Source of the DNA: an uncultured Sphingomonas sp.
GTDB taxonomy: Bacteria; Pseudomonadota; Alphaproteobacteria; Sphingomonadales; Sphingomonadaceae
Length of the DNA: 16,992 bases
Direction: 5' to 3'
NCBI GenBank assembly: GCA_946886845.1
Contig: CAMPJH010000014.1
Location: 1 to 16,992, forward strand
In this document: positions 1 to 7,249 of the stretch, piece after piece
How positions within the stretch are numbered: the stretch's first letter is position 1
Layout: each line of letters starts with the position of its first letter
Program-made: the position numbers and the translations under genes
Notes under the pieces: model-generated
Told to the model about the DNA's origin: nothing
Databases searched by the model: none
Seen by the model: the letters and a program-made list of their open reading frames with translations, nothing else

Positions 1-473
1 CGCTCGAGGTGGGTCCAGCTGCGGACCAGGCGGCCCGCCTGATAGTCGAGATGGGCGAGCTCGACCTGCAGCCGCCCCTCCGCACTTGCCGCCCTCTCCC
101 CGAAAATCTCGAGGATCAGGCTGGTCCGGTCGATGACCTTGGTCCCCGCCTGCTCTTCGAGCGATTTTTGCTGGATCGGGGTCAGCGCCGAGTCGACCAC
201 GAGCAACGCCGCCTCATTGTCCGTCGCAATCGCCGCGATTTCCTCAATTTGCCCCTTGCCGAGGAGAGTCCCCGGCTTTGGCGCGCGCAGCCTGAAGGTC
301 CGCCTGGCGACGACGTCGATGCCGATCGCCTCGGCGAGCCCGACCGCTTCCTCAAGCTTGGCTTCGGCCGAGCGGCCGTCGCCTCGCCCGGCCCGTTCGA
401 CCCCGATCACCACCGCCCGCTCGCCGCGAGTGACGTCATGCGCGCCCGGGCTGTCGCTGATGGTGACGCTCAC
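1..473 (-). CDS. hflX: GTPase HflX, N-terminal part (cut by window edge)
   Basis: HflX is a ribosome-binding GTPase that splits or rescues stalled 50S/70S particles under stress. About 157 residues are visible: a short leader, then the HflX N-terminal domain with [11 protein letters not shown] near residue 75 and the family signature [16 protein letters not shown] followed by [14 protein letters not shown] and [11 protein letters not shown], which leads into the linker before the GTPase domain. The G domain lies beyond the left edge. The start is GTG at 473-471, which overlaps the TGA stop of hfq by 4 bases (GTGA), so the two genes are probably translationally coupled. The hfq-hflX order is the common one in proteobacteria. 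Identity is secure from the sequence; the stress role is family knowledge. Confidence 0.95.
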   Translation of the reverse strand, partial: MSVTISDSPGAHDVTRGERAVVIGVERAGRGDGRSAEAKLEEAVGLAEAIGIDVVARRTFRLRAPKPGTLLGKGQIEEIAAIATDNEAALLVVDSALTPIQQKSLEEQAGTKVIDRTSLILEIFGERAASAEGRLQVELAHLDYQAGRLVRSWTHLE

Positions 474-952
474 GGCGCCCCCGGTTCGTCAGCCGACGGG
501 CCGCCGAGCGCCAGCGGATGCTCGGGCTGGATGGTCGAGATCGCATGCTTGTAGACCAGCTGCGCCTGGCCGGAGCGCTCGAGAAGCACCGAAAACTGGT
601 CATGAACGGTGACCATTCCCTGCAGCATGACACCATTGACGAGGAACATCGTCACCTGCTGCCTTTCGTTGGCCGCGGCGGACAGGAACGCGTCCTGGAG
701 CCCTGGCTTGGCGGCCGCCGGCGCCACCAGCGCATCGAGGTCTAGCGTCCGGCCCGGCATGATCGTCGAGATCGAATGTTTGTAGACCAGCTGGGTCTGA
801 CCGTCGCGGCGAAGCAGCAGCGAGAAGGAATCGAACCAGGTGATGACGCCCTGCAGCTTGACGCCCTTCAACAGGAAGACGGTCAGCGGGGTCTTCGACT
901 TGCGCGCGCTGTTGAGGAAATGGTCCTGAAGGCTGAGCGGCTTCGCGGTCAT
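470..952 (-). CDS. hfq: RNA chaperone Hfq with two tandem Sm domains
   Basis: Hfq is a ring-forming Sm-like RNA chaperone that pairs small RNAs with mRNAs; ordinary Hfq has one domain of about 65 residues and forms a hexamer. This 160-residue protein has two. Domain 1 (about 1-66) has [29 protein letters not shown] and VYKHSISTI. Domain 2 (about 85-143) has [27 protein letters not shown] and VYKHAISTI. An Ala/Pro-rich linker joins them. The YKH motif is kept in both. The basic rim patch of domain 1 (R17, K18, K20) aligns with A94, N95 and R97 in domain 2, so the copies are not equivalent. The start is ATG at 952, 11 bases after the ntrX stop, with AGGAGGAG at the end of ntrX about 14 bases upstream. 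A GTG at 967 overlapping the ntrX stop is the alternative, giving five more residues. The gene sits between ntrX and hflX, as in many alphaproteobacteria. Confidence 0.95.
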   Translation of the reverse strand: MTAKPLSLQDHFLNSARKSKTPLTVFLLKGVKLQGVITWFDSFSLLLRRDGQTQLVYKHSISTIMPGRTLDLDALVAPAAAKPGLQDAFLSAAANERQQVTMFLVNGVMLQGMVTVHDQFSVLLERSGQAQLVYKHAISTIQPEHPLALGGPSADEPGAP

Positions 953-963
953 TCCAGGCGCGG

Positions 964-2343
964 TCACTCCTCCTCGCGCTTGTCGCCGATGCCGAGCGCC
1001 TTCAGTTTGCGGTGCAGGGCCGAGCGTTCCATGCCGATGAACGAGGCTGTGCGCGAGATGTTGCCGGAAAAGCGCCGGATCTGGATTCTGAGATATTCGC
1101 GCTCGAACGATTCGCGGGCTTCGCGAAGCGGGCTGCCCATGATCGTCATCGCCTGGCTTGAGATGCCCGAGGAGCCCTGGTTCTCGAGGATTTCCGACGG
1201 CAGCATGTCGGCTTCGATCCGCTCGACCCGCTCGCACGGCGCAAGGATCACGGTGCGCTCGATGATGTTGCGAAGCTGGCGGACATTGCCCGGCCAGTCG
1301 TGCGCCTGCAGCGCGGCGATCGCTTCGTCGGACAACTCCGGCGACGGGACTCGGCGCTCTGCGGCGAACCGCGCGAGGAACTGGTTGGCGAGCTCGGGGA
1401 TGTCCTCGCGCCGCTCCCGAAGCGGCGGAAGCCGCACCGGGACGACGTTGAGCCGGTAGAACAGATCCTCGCGGAAGCGCCCCTCGACGATTTCCTGGGC
1501 GAGGTCGCGCGAAGTCGCCGACAGCACCCGCACGTCCACCTTGACGGGGCGCTGGCCGCCGACCCGATGATAGCTCTGGTCGGTCAGTACGCGCAGGATC
1601 TTCGCCTGGGTGGTCGGCGGCATGTCGGCAATCTCGTCGAGGAACAGGGTCCCGCCATGTGCCTGCTCGAGCAGTCCGGGCCGGCTCATATCCTCGCTGT
1701 CGACGCCGAACAGCTCCTCCTCAACCCGTTCGGGAGTCATCATCGCCGCCGAGACGACGACGAACGGCCCGTTGGCGCGGGTGCTCCATTGATGAATGGT
1801 CCGCGCCGCAACCTCCTTGCCGACACCGGCGGGACCGGTGATCAGCACCCGGCTTCCGGTCGGGGCGACCCGCTTCAGGGTTGCTCGAACGGTGTTGATC
1901 GCGACCGAATTGCCGCTCAGCACCTCGTCGTGGACGATGTGCTGGCGCAGGTTGGCGTTTTCGCGGCGCAACCGCTCAGTTTCAGTGGCGCGCGCCACCA
2001 GGTGAAGCAGGTGCCCGGCCTCGAACGGCTTCTCGATGAAGTCGACAGCGCCCTCGCGGACCGCAGCGACCGCGGTGTCGAGATTGCCGTGACCCGAAAT
2101 CATCAGCACCGGCAGGCTCGGGTCCTGGCGCTTGACCTCCTGGAGCAATTGCAGTCCGTCGAGGCGGGACCCCTGCAGCCAGACATCGAGCAACAGCAGC
2201 GACGGCCGCCGGTCCTTGATTGCCTCGAGCGCCGAGCTGCTGTCGGCGGCGCTGCGGACCGCATAACCCTCGTCTTCGAGGACGCCGCTGACGAGGTCGC
2301 GGATATCCTCTTCATCATCGACGACCAGGACCTCGAGGGCCAT
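964..2343 (-). CDS. ntrX: Response regulator NtrX (AAA+ family, no GAFTGA loop)
   Basis: This is the response regulator of the NtrY/NtrX two-component system, 459 residues. Receiver domain 1-120: acidic pocket D10/E11/E12, phospho-acceptor D53 in [10 protein letters not shown], and K105 in FIEKPF. AAA+ domain about 140-375: Walker A GPAGVGKE (170-177), Walker [11 protein letters not shown] (231-240), and the arginine-rich stretch [12 protein letters not shown]. The C-terminal Fis-type helix-turn-helix is about 425-452. After ELFG (210-213) the sequence reads [10 protein letters not shown] instead of the GAFTGA loop that contacts sigma-54, so this protein is probably a sigma-54-independent regulator, as is known for alphaproteobacterial NtrX. 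ATG at 2343 is preferred because GGGAG lies 8 bases upstream; a TTG at 2349 would be only 2 bases from that site. The gap to ntrY is 12 bases. Regulation is expected by phosphotransfer from NtrY. Confidence 0.95.
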   Translation of the reverse strand: MALEVLVVDDEEDIRDLVSGVLEDEGYAVRSAADSSSALEAIKDRRPSLLLLDVWLQGSRLDGLQLLQEVKRQDPSLPVLMISGHGNLDTAVAAVREGAVDFIEKPFEAGHLLHLVARATETERLRRENANLRQHIVHDEVLSGNSVAINTVRATLKRVAPTGSRVLITGPAGVGKEVAARTIHQWSTRANGPFVVVSAAMMTPERVEEELFGVDSEDMSRPGLLEQAHGGTLFLDEIADMPPTTQAKILRVLTDQSYHRVGGQRPVKVDVRVLSATSRDLAQEIVEGRFREDLFYRLNVVPVRLPPLRERREDIPELANQFLARFAAERRVPSPELSDEAIAALQAHDWPGNVRQLRNIIERTVILAPCERVERIEADMLPSEILENQGSSGISSQAMTIMGSPLREARESFEREYLRIQIRRFSGNISRTASFIGMERSALHRKLKALGIGDKREEE

Positions 2344-2355
2344 CAGCAACGCTCC

Positions 2356-4629
2356 CTAAGCATCTGTTTCATTCTCGCTTTCTTCATTGTCGTCCGGTTC
2401 GGGCGCCGGGCCCTCCCCTTCCCGCTCGGCCAGCTTGTCGACGTCGAAGGCAATGCGGACGTGCGTGCCTCCGCCGGAGCGGTCGAGGAAGGCGATCTCG
2501 CCGCAATGCTCCTCGACGATCTTCTTGACGATCGCCAGCCCGAGGCCGGTGCCGCGCACGCGCGTCGTCATGTACGGCTCTGTCAGGCGTTCGCGATCCT
2601 CGGGCAGCCCGATGCCGGTGTCGGTGATGTCGATCACCAGTTGCTCGCCCTCGCGGTGGAGCCGCAGGTCGACGCGGTCGCCGTTGAGTTGATGCTCCCC
2701 ACGCGCTCGCCTGGTTTCAATGGCTTCGACGGCATTCTTCACGACGTTTGTCAGCGCCTGGCCGAGCTGGCGCCGGTCGCAGACCATGAGCAGCTCGCCG
2801 GCCGGCGGCTCGAGCGTGAACTTGATCTGGGGATGCGCGACTTCGTGCAGGAACAGGGCCTGGCGGGCGATTTCGTGGACGTTCTCCTCGCGGAACGCCG
2901 GCTTGGGCATGCGCGCGAAATTGGAGAATTCGTCGACCATCCGCCTGAGATCGCCGACCTGGCGGACGATGGTGCCGGTCAGCCGCTCGAACGTCTCCTT
3001 GTCCGACTCGACTTCGCCGCCGAACCGGCGCTGCAGGCGCTCGGCGGCGAGCTGAATCGGGGTCAGCGGGTTCTTGATCTCGTGGGCGATCCGCCGGGCG
3101 ATATCCGACCAGGCGGCGCTGCGCTGGTCGGTCAGCTGGTCGGTGATGTCGTCGAAGGTCAGCACTGCCCCGTCCTGGTAGCGGACCCGCTTGACCGCCA
3201 GCGTCCGGTGGCCGCGGCCCACCTCGATCTCGACGTTCGCCTCGCGCTCGTCGCCGTGCATGAACTCGTCGAGGTCGGGCGAGATCTGTCCGAGAGCCGC
3301 GCCTTCGATAGTCTTGTCGCCGTGCTGGAGGAGCGCTTCGGCCGAGCGGTTGATGAGCAGCACCCGATTGTCGGAATCGAGCGCGACCACGCCAGCCGTG
3401 ACGCTCGACAGCACCGCTTCGATGAAGGCCCGGCGGGTTTCCAGCTGGGCGTTGGCCGATCGCAGCGCGCCGGTCTGCTCCTCGATCCGCGCCGTCATCC
3501 GGTTGAACGCATGGGCGAGAGTCTCGATCTCGTCCTCGGTCTCGGTGATCGGCACGCGCGCGGTAAAGTCGCCTTCCTCAATCCTGCCGGCAGCCTCGGC
3601 GAGTTGCCCGACCGGCCGCACCAGGCGATCCGCGAGACGCAGCGCCGCGGCAATTGCCAAGCCGACGATGATCAGCGAGCCGAACAGAAGCGCCGCGTTG
3701 AACCGGAGTTGATTGAGACGCGAGCGCTCCAGCAGACCACGATAGTCTTCAAGCACCTCATTTGCCCGGCTGACTTGGGCTGCCAGCTCAGGATCGACCC
3801 AGCGTGCAACGTAAAGATAGGTATTCTGGCCGAAGTCTAGCGGCGTCAGGACCGACAAACGGTCGGGCGTGCGCGCGTCGACGGCCGTCGGTTTCTCCAC
3901 TCCCTTCAGCTGAGCTGCAGCTTCGCGGATTCGGGCCGGCTCAATCATCCCGTCGTAGCCATTGACCACCGCGAGCGACCTAACGCGGCCATTCGAATCG
4001 ATATTGAGGATGGCCATTTCGTTTAGCGATCGAAGGACAACGTAAGCGGCAAGCGCATTGCCGACTTGTGGATCGTCGATCGGCACTCGCTGCAGGCCTT
4101 CGGCAAGGTCGCCAGCCGTCGCCGTCGCTTCGTCGGCAACCTGGCCGATGCCATAACGATAAGCACCGCTTGCCACCTGGACTGAGTTCTCGAGCATCCC
4201 CTTGGCTCGGTCCGAAAACCAGAATTCCAATCCGCTCTGGAAAAGCAGTGATGCGAAGATCGCAACCAACACAGTGGGGACTGCCGCAATCACGGAGAAC
4301 AGCGCGACGAGACGGGTGTGAAGCTGTCCACTGCCCAGCCCACCCATCTCCGCCCGGGACTTCGCAATCCGCCGCGAAAGCAAGACCATCAGCGCGATTG
4401 CCGGGATGAGGTTCGCAACCAGCAGCAGCGCGATCATCGGCGGCGACAGCAATGTGCCAGGCGCGGCCGGCCGCTGCAGTAGCCAGAAGCTCAGAGCCGC
4501 GGTGACGACCAGCACGGCCGCCGTCGCGATCGCAGCAAAGCGATAGAATCGCCCACTTACCCGCTCGCGCTCGAGCCAGCGGCGCATTCGCGAAGCTCTC
4601 AGTTCTGATTCGGCCGTCGGGGCATCCAT
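2356..4629 (-). CDS. ntrY: Sensor histidine kinase NtrY
   Basis: This is a membrane histidine kinase partnering NtrX, 757 residues. Hydrophobic segments lie near 30-51, 63-84, 107-130 and 309-332. A presumed periplasmic sensor region spans about 131-308, and HAMP follows at about 333-385 (ADRLVRPVGQLAEAAG). A PAS-like domain spans about 400-495. The HisKA phospho-acceptor is H516 in RIAHEIKNPLTP. The ATPase domain has the N box NVVKNAVEAIE (628-638), DTGIGLPED (670-678) and GTGLGLAIVKKI (693-704). The C-terminal tail is acidic. The start is taken at ATG 4629, preceded by AGGGCAGGGG, rather than the longer open frame from 4698, whose first 23 residues look like leader sequence. It heads the ntrY-ntrX-hfq-hflX block. 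A possible NtrX box lies just upstream. In Brucella and Rhodobacter relatives the system responds to oxygen/redox, nitrogen or envelope state; which of these applies here cannot be seen. Confidence 0.95.
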   Translation of the reverse strand: MDAPTAESELRASRMRRWLERERVSGRFYRFAAIATAAVLVVTAALSFWLLQRPAAPGTLLSPPMIALLLVANLIPAIALMVLLSRRIAKSRAEMGGLGSGQLHTRLVALFSVIAAVPTVLVAIFASLLFQSGLEFWFSDRAKGMLENSVQVASGAYRYGIGQVADEATATAGDLAEGLQRVPIDDPQVGNALAAYVVLRSLNEMAILNIDSNGRVRSLAVVNGYDGMIEPARIREAAAQLKGVEKPTAVDARTPDRLSVLTPLDFGQNTYLYVARWVDPELAAQVSRANEVLEDYRGLLERSRLNQLRFNAALLFGSLIIVGLAIAAALRLADRLVRPVGQLAEAAGRIEEGDFTARVPITETEDEIETLAHAFNRMTARIEEQTGALRSANAQLETRRAFIEAVLSSVTAGVVALDSDNRVLLINRSAEALLQHGDKTIEGAALGQISPDLDEFMHGDEREANVEIEVGRGHRTLAVKRVRYQDGAVLTFDDITDQLTDQRSAAWSDIARRIAHEIKNPLTPIQLAAERLQRRFGGEVESDKETFERLTGTIVRQVGDLRRMVDEFSNFARMPKPAFREENVHEIARQALFLHEVAHPQIKFTLEPPAGELLMVCDRRQLGQALTNVVKNAVEAIETRRARGEHQLNGDRVDLRLHREGEQLVIDITDTGIGLPEDRERLTEPYMTTRVRGTGLGLAIVKKIVEEHCGEIAFLDRSGGGTHVRIAFDVDKLAEREGEGPAPEPDDNEESENETDA

Positions 4630-4650
4630 TGCCCCTGCCCTAGCATGCAA

Positions 4651-4672
4651 TGTTGCTGAAACAACACAGTTG
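4651..4672 (+). promoter_or_regulatory. Candidate NtrX-box / operator upstream of ntrY
   Basis: The 88-base gap between the wzy-like gene and ntrY holds TGTTG-CTGAAA-CAACA (4651-4666, a 5-bp inverted repeat) overlapping CAA-CACAG-TTG (4662-4672). From memory, CAA-N3-5-TTG is the motif reported for alphaproteobacterial NtrX, and this copy fits with N5. It lies about 33-43 bases upstream of the ntrY start and could mediate autoregulation of ntrYX. The match is short and could be chance; no clear -35/-10 pair was found beside it. Confidence 0.35.
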
Positions 4673-4717
4673 CGCCGGGTCGGGCGCCTCTGCGGCAAAT
4701 TTCGACGAACGGCGGGC

Positions 4718-6073
4718 TCAACCGAGCTTGACGTGCCTCGCCGGACGCAGGTCGCTGCGCTTGTTTTCGGGAGCGCTTCGCGAGCGCTGCGCCATCAGCG
4801 CGATCGCGGCTCCGAACACCGCCATCAGGGCGCCGGTGCGAAGCGGATAGTCGACGATGCTGTGGGCTAGGATCGCCGCCGTGGCGATCGTCGCCGCCCG
4901 GCCGAACGGGGTGCTAAGGGTCGAGGTCCAGACCCGCGTTGCGGCCACCGCCCACCAGCCGAGAAACAGGACGATAAGCACGGCACCGGCGGCGCCGAGC
5001 TCGAGGACCAGCTCGAGATAATCGTTGTGGGCATGATTGACGTATTCCGAGGTCACCGCGGCCGGGTCTTCATATTGGCGGTAGACCGGCTCGAAGGTCC
5101 CGAGCCCGGTTCCGACGGGGAAGCTCTCGCCGATCGCCCGCGCCGTCGTCCGCCAGATCGCTGAGCGACCCTGGACGGAAGAATCGGGGCCCAGGTTCGA
5201 GGCCATGCCGCCGATCGGGGTCAAGGCAACCAGGGCGACGGCGGCAACCAGCGTTACGGCGGCAACCGGCAGGGCCAGGCTCCGCCACCGCGTCGCGGCC
5301 GGAACCAAGGCGCCGCTCGCCACCAGAACCGGAACCGCGAGCGCGACCGCCGCAAGCGAGCCATTGAGAGCGATTCCGACCGTAACCAGGATCAACGCCG
5401 CGATTCCGACCGCAATTCGGCCCTGGGTCGATCCGCCCCGGTCGCTTTTGGACGACACCAGCAAGGCCGCAGCGAACGGAATGCTGACCAGAAGCAGCGT
5501 CCCCATGTGGTTGGCGTTGGCGAACAGGCCGACCGCTCCGACGTTGTGGATCGGATAGAGATAAGCCGCGGATTCGGGGCCGCTCGCAACCTGCACCGCG
5601 CCGAGCCCGATCGAGCAGAGCATTCCCGCGGCAATCGCCAAGGCGATCCAGCGCGGCGACGGTCGCAGCAGCTTGATGCCGACGAACATGGCGAGCCCCG
5701 GAATGATCGCGAACAGGGTCAGCACCGACCGGTAAGGCGCTACCGAAACCGGCAGCCACGGCAAGTCGGCGCCGATTGCCGCATAGGCCTCGGCAATTGC
5801 CGAGCGGCCGGGCAGCGCGGTCCACAAATCGGGCGGGAGCGGCACCAGCTGGACCAGCACCACCAGCACGCCCAGGCCGAGAAGCCCGTACAGCACCACC
5901 GGATTGCCATTGTCTTCCTCGCTCGGCTCGGGTCGCGACGCCGCCCAGACGATCAGGGCGATTCCGAGCAACTGGAGCACGAGGTTGCGCCACAGGCCCT
6001 GCGCGCTGCCGCCGAGCAGGATGCACAGCAGCAGGTATGCAGCGACAAGCAGCGAGCGAGAGCGGCGTCTCAT
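4718..6073 (-). CDS. O-antigen ligase / Wzy-like polysaccharide polymerase
   Basis: This is a polytopic inner-membrane protein of 451 residues that joins or polymerises lipid-linked glycan units at the periplasmic face. About ten or more hydrophobic segments are visible, starting near residue 7. The Wzy_C/WaaL-type loop between late membrane segments contains GRSAIWR (302-308), FPVGTGLGTF (318-327), YVNHAHNDYLELVLELG (344-360) and, later, HSIVDYPLR (404-412). These are characteristic of the O-antigen ligase-like superfamily. The ATG at 6073 overlaps the upstream stop by 4 bases (ATGA), so it is co-translated with the preceding exopolysaccharide gene, and it is the last gene of that operon. 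Polymerase and ligase members cannot be told apart by sequence alone; the Wzc and Wza neighbours favour a Wzy-type polymerase. Confidence 0.85.
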   Translation of the reverse strand: MRRRSRSLLVAAYLLLCILLGGSAQGLWRNLVLQLLGIALIVWAASRPEPSEEDNGNPVVLYGLLGLGVLVVLVQLVPLPPDLWTALPGRSAIAEAYAAIGADLPWLPVSVAPYRSVLTLFAIIPGLAMFVGIKLLRPSPRWIALAIAAGMLCSIGLGAVQVASGPESAAYLYPIHNVGAVGLFANANHMGTLLLVSIPFAAALLVSSKSDRGGSTQGRIAVGIAALILVTVGIALNGSLAAVALAVPVLVASGALVPAATRWRSLALPVAAVTLVAAVALVALTPIGGMASNLGPDSSVQGRSAIWRTTARAIGESFPVGTGLGTFEPVYRQYEDPAAVTSEYVNHAHNDYLELVLELGAAGAVLIVLFLGWWAVAATRVWTSTLSTPFGRAATIATAAILAHSIVDYPLRTGALMAVFGAAIALMAQRSRSAPENKRSDLRPARHVKLG

Positions 6074-7182
6074 GACGCCACTCTTTCAAGGCTTGTTCGG
6101 CCGACGCGGATGTCGCTTTCCTGCGGCGCGTCCAGCGCCCTGCCCTTCAGCGCCAGCCGTTGGGCGGTGCAGCCGTCGGCGGGAACGTCGAACATCGCCG
6201 ATACGGCTTCGCCCGGGCTGATCTCGAACAGGATTTTGCCGCCGGCGCAGCTCAGCGTCCAGGCGAGCGCGCCGGCAGCGGCGCTTCCCGAGACCGGCGC
6301 CGAAAAGCGATATCGGCCGGGCGTGAGAAGCAGCAGCTGGGACGCGAGAGCGACGTCCTCACGGCCGTAATGCAGCACGCGCAGGGACCCGTTCGCGGGC
6401 TCGGCGAAGCCGCCGCGGCCGGAAGCGAACGCCCAGTTGAACGGCGGCGGCGCGGCCAGCTGCCGGTAATCTTCGTTGAACATCAGCGGCCGCCCCCCCT
6501 GAACTCCGGAGAAGCGCCGCCACAGTTGATAGGCGCGCTCGTACGATCCTCGCCGGACAAGGCCGTCGAGCAGGCGGTTCTGCCAGCCAAGCGTCTTGGC
6601 GTCGTCCGCCGGCCCCGAGGCGCCGTGCAGCTCAATGATCAGCCCGGCATTGTCGGGATCGGCGGCAAGGGCGCTCAGCAACGGTTGCTTTAGCTGCGGA
6701 TTGGTTTGCAGGACCTTGGCCAATTGCGCGCCCGCTCCGGGCGTTTTGGCATATTCGGCCAGCGCCGGCACCAGTTCGACAACGCTGCCGCGAAGCAGCC
6801 GCCCAAGCGTCAGCATCTCGCCTAGGCCATCAGTCACCCGGCCCTGGCGAAGCCAGACGTCGGCGAGAAGGTACCGGGCGGCCGCCGATCGCGGATCGAG
6901 CCGGCGCGACTCCACCAGGAGCCGCTCGGCGCGAGCCATGTCGCCGCTCCTTTGCGCGATAGCCGCTTCGACCAGATAGGGTTGCGGGTCGAGCGGCGCC
7001 CGACGCTGGAGTTCGCTCAGGCGCCGCATTGCCGAGGGCGGCGGCAGCTGGCCGGCGGCGGCGGCCTGGCCGACCTCGGCCATTGCCGTCGCCATCAACG
7101 CGTTGGGGGATTTGGGGGCGAGCGACTCGGCCAGCCCGGGCCGAGTTTCCGCCAGTGCCGCGGCGGCGGTCAGCCGGGCCAC
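6070..7182 (-). CDS. Hypothetical envelope protein of the exopolysaccharide operon (N-terminal anchor, repeat-like helices, beta-rich C-terminus)
   Basis: I do not recognise a named family. From GTG at 7182 the protein has 370 residues. Residues about 30-220 are Ala/Leu/Arg-rich helical sequence with TPR-like character, for example AAIAQRSGDMARAERLLVES followed by RLDPRSAAARYLLADVWL. The last 150 residues look beta-rich (LLLLTPGRYRFSAPVSG, WTLSCAGGKILFEIS) and carry two cysteines (in LSCAGG and DGCTAQ). The frame stays open upstream to 7266 and encodes an Arg-rich stretch and then AVATAIVAALLAVEVARL, a good membrane anchor, but contains no ATG, GTG or TTG; see findings. It lies between the BY-kinase and the Wzy-like gene, overlapping the latter by ATGA, which suggests a role in polysaccharide assembly or secretion. 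Start and function are uncertain; coding is well supported by the overlap and codon use. Confidence 0.8.
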   Translation of the reverse strand: MARLTAAAALAETRPGLAESLAPKSPNALMATAMAEVGQAAAAGQLPPPSAMRRLSELQRRAPLDPQPYLVEAAIAQRSGDMARAERLLVESRRLDPRSAAARYLLADVWLRQGRVTDGLGEMLTLGRLLRGSVVELVPALAEYAKTPGAGAQLAKVLQTNPQLKQPLLSALAADPDNAGLIIELHGASGPADDAKTLGWQNRLLDGLVRRGSYERAYQLWRRFSGVQGGRPLMFNEDYRQLAAPPPFNWAFASGRGGFAEPANGSLRVLHYGREDVALASQLLLLTPGRYRFSAPVSGSAAAGALAWTLSCAGGKILFEISPGEAVSAMFDVPADGCTAQRLALKGRALDAPQESDIRVGRTSLERVAS

Positions 7183-7249
7183 CTCGACGGCAAGCAGGGC
7201 CGCGACGATGGCCGTCGCGACCGCTCCACGCCCGCTCGATCGGCCCGGC

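Noticed and set aside
953..1237. Upstream extension of the hfq frame
   Set aside because: It overlaps the end of ntrX in another frame and has no Hfq similarity; the domain starts just after ATG 952.
1300..3840. An open frame of 846 codons on the plus strand opposite ntrX and ntrY
   Set aside because: It is antisense to two clear genes, has composition expected of a shadow frame in high-GC DNA, and shows no recognisable domain.
5070..6089. Long minus-strand open frame overlapping the Wzy-like gene
   Set aside because: It is an alternate-frame shadow without membrane segments, whereas the 4718-6073 frame carries the family motifs and the ATGA overlap.
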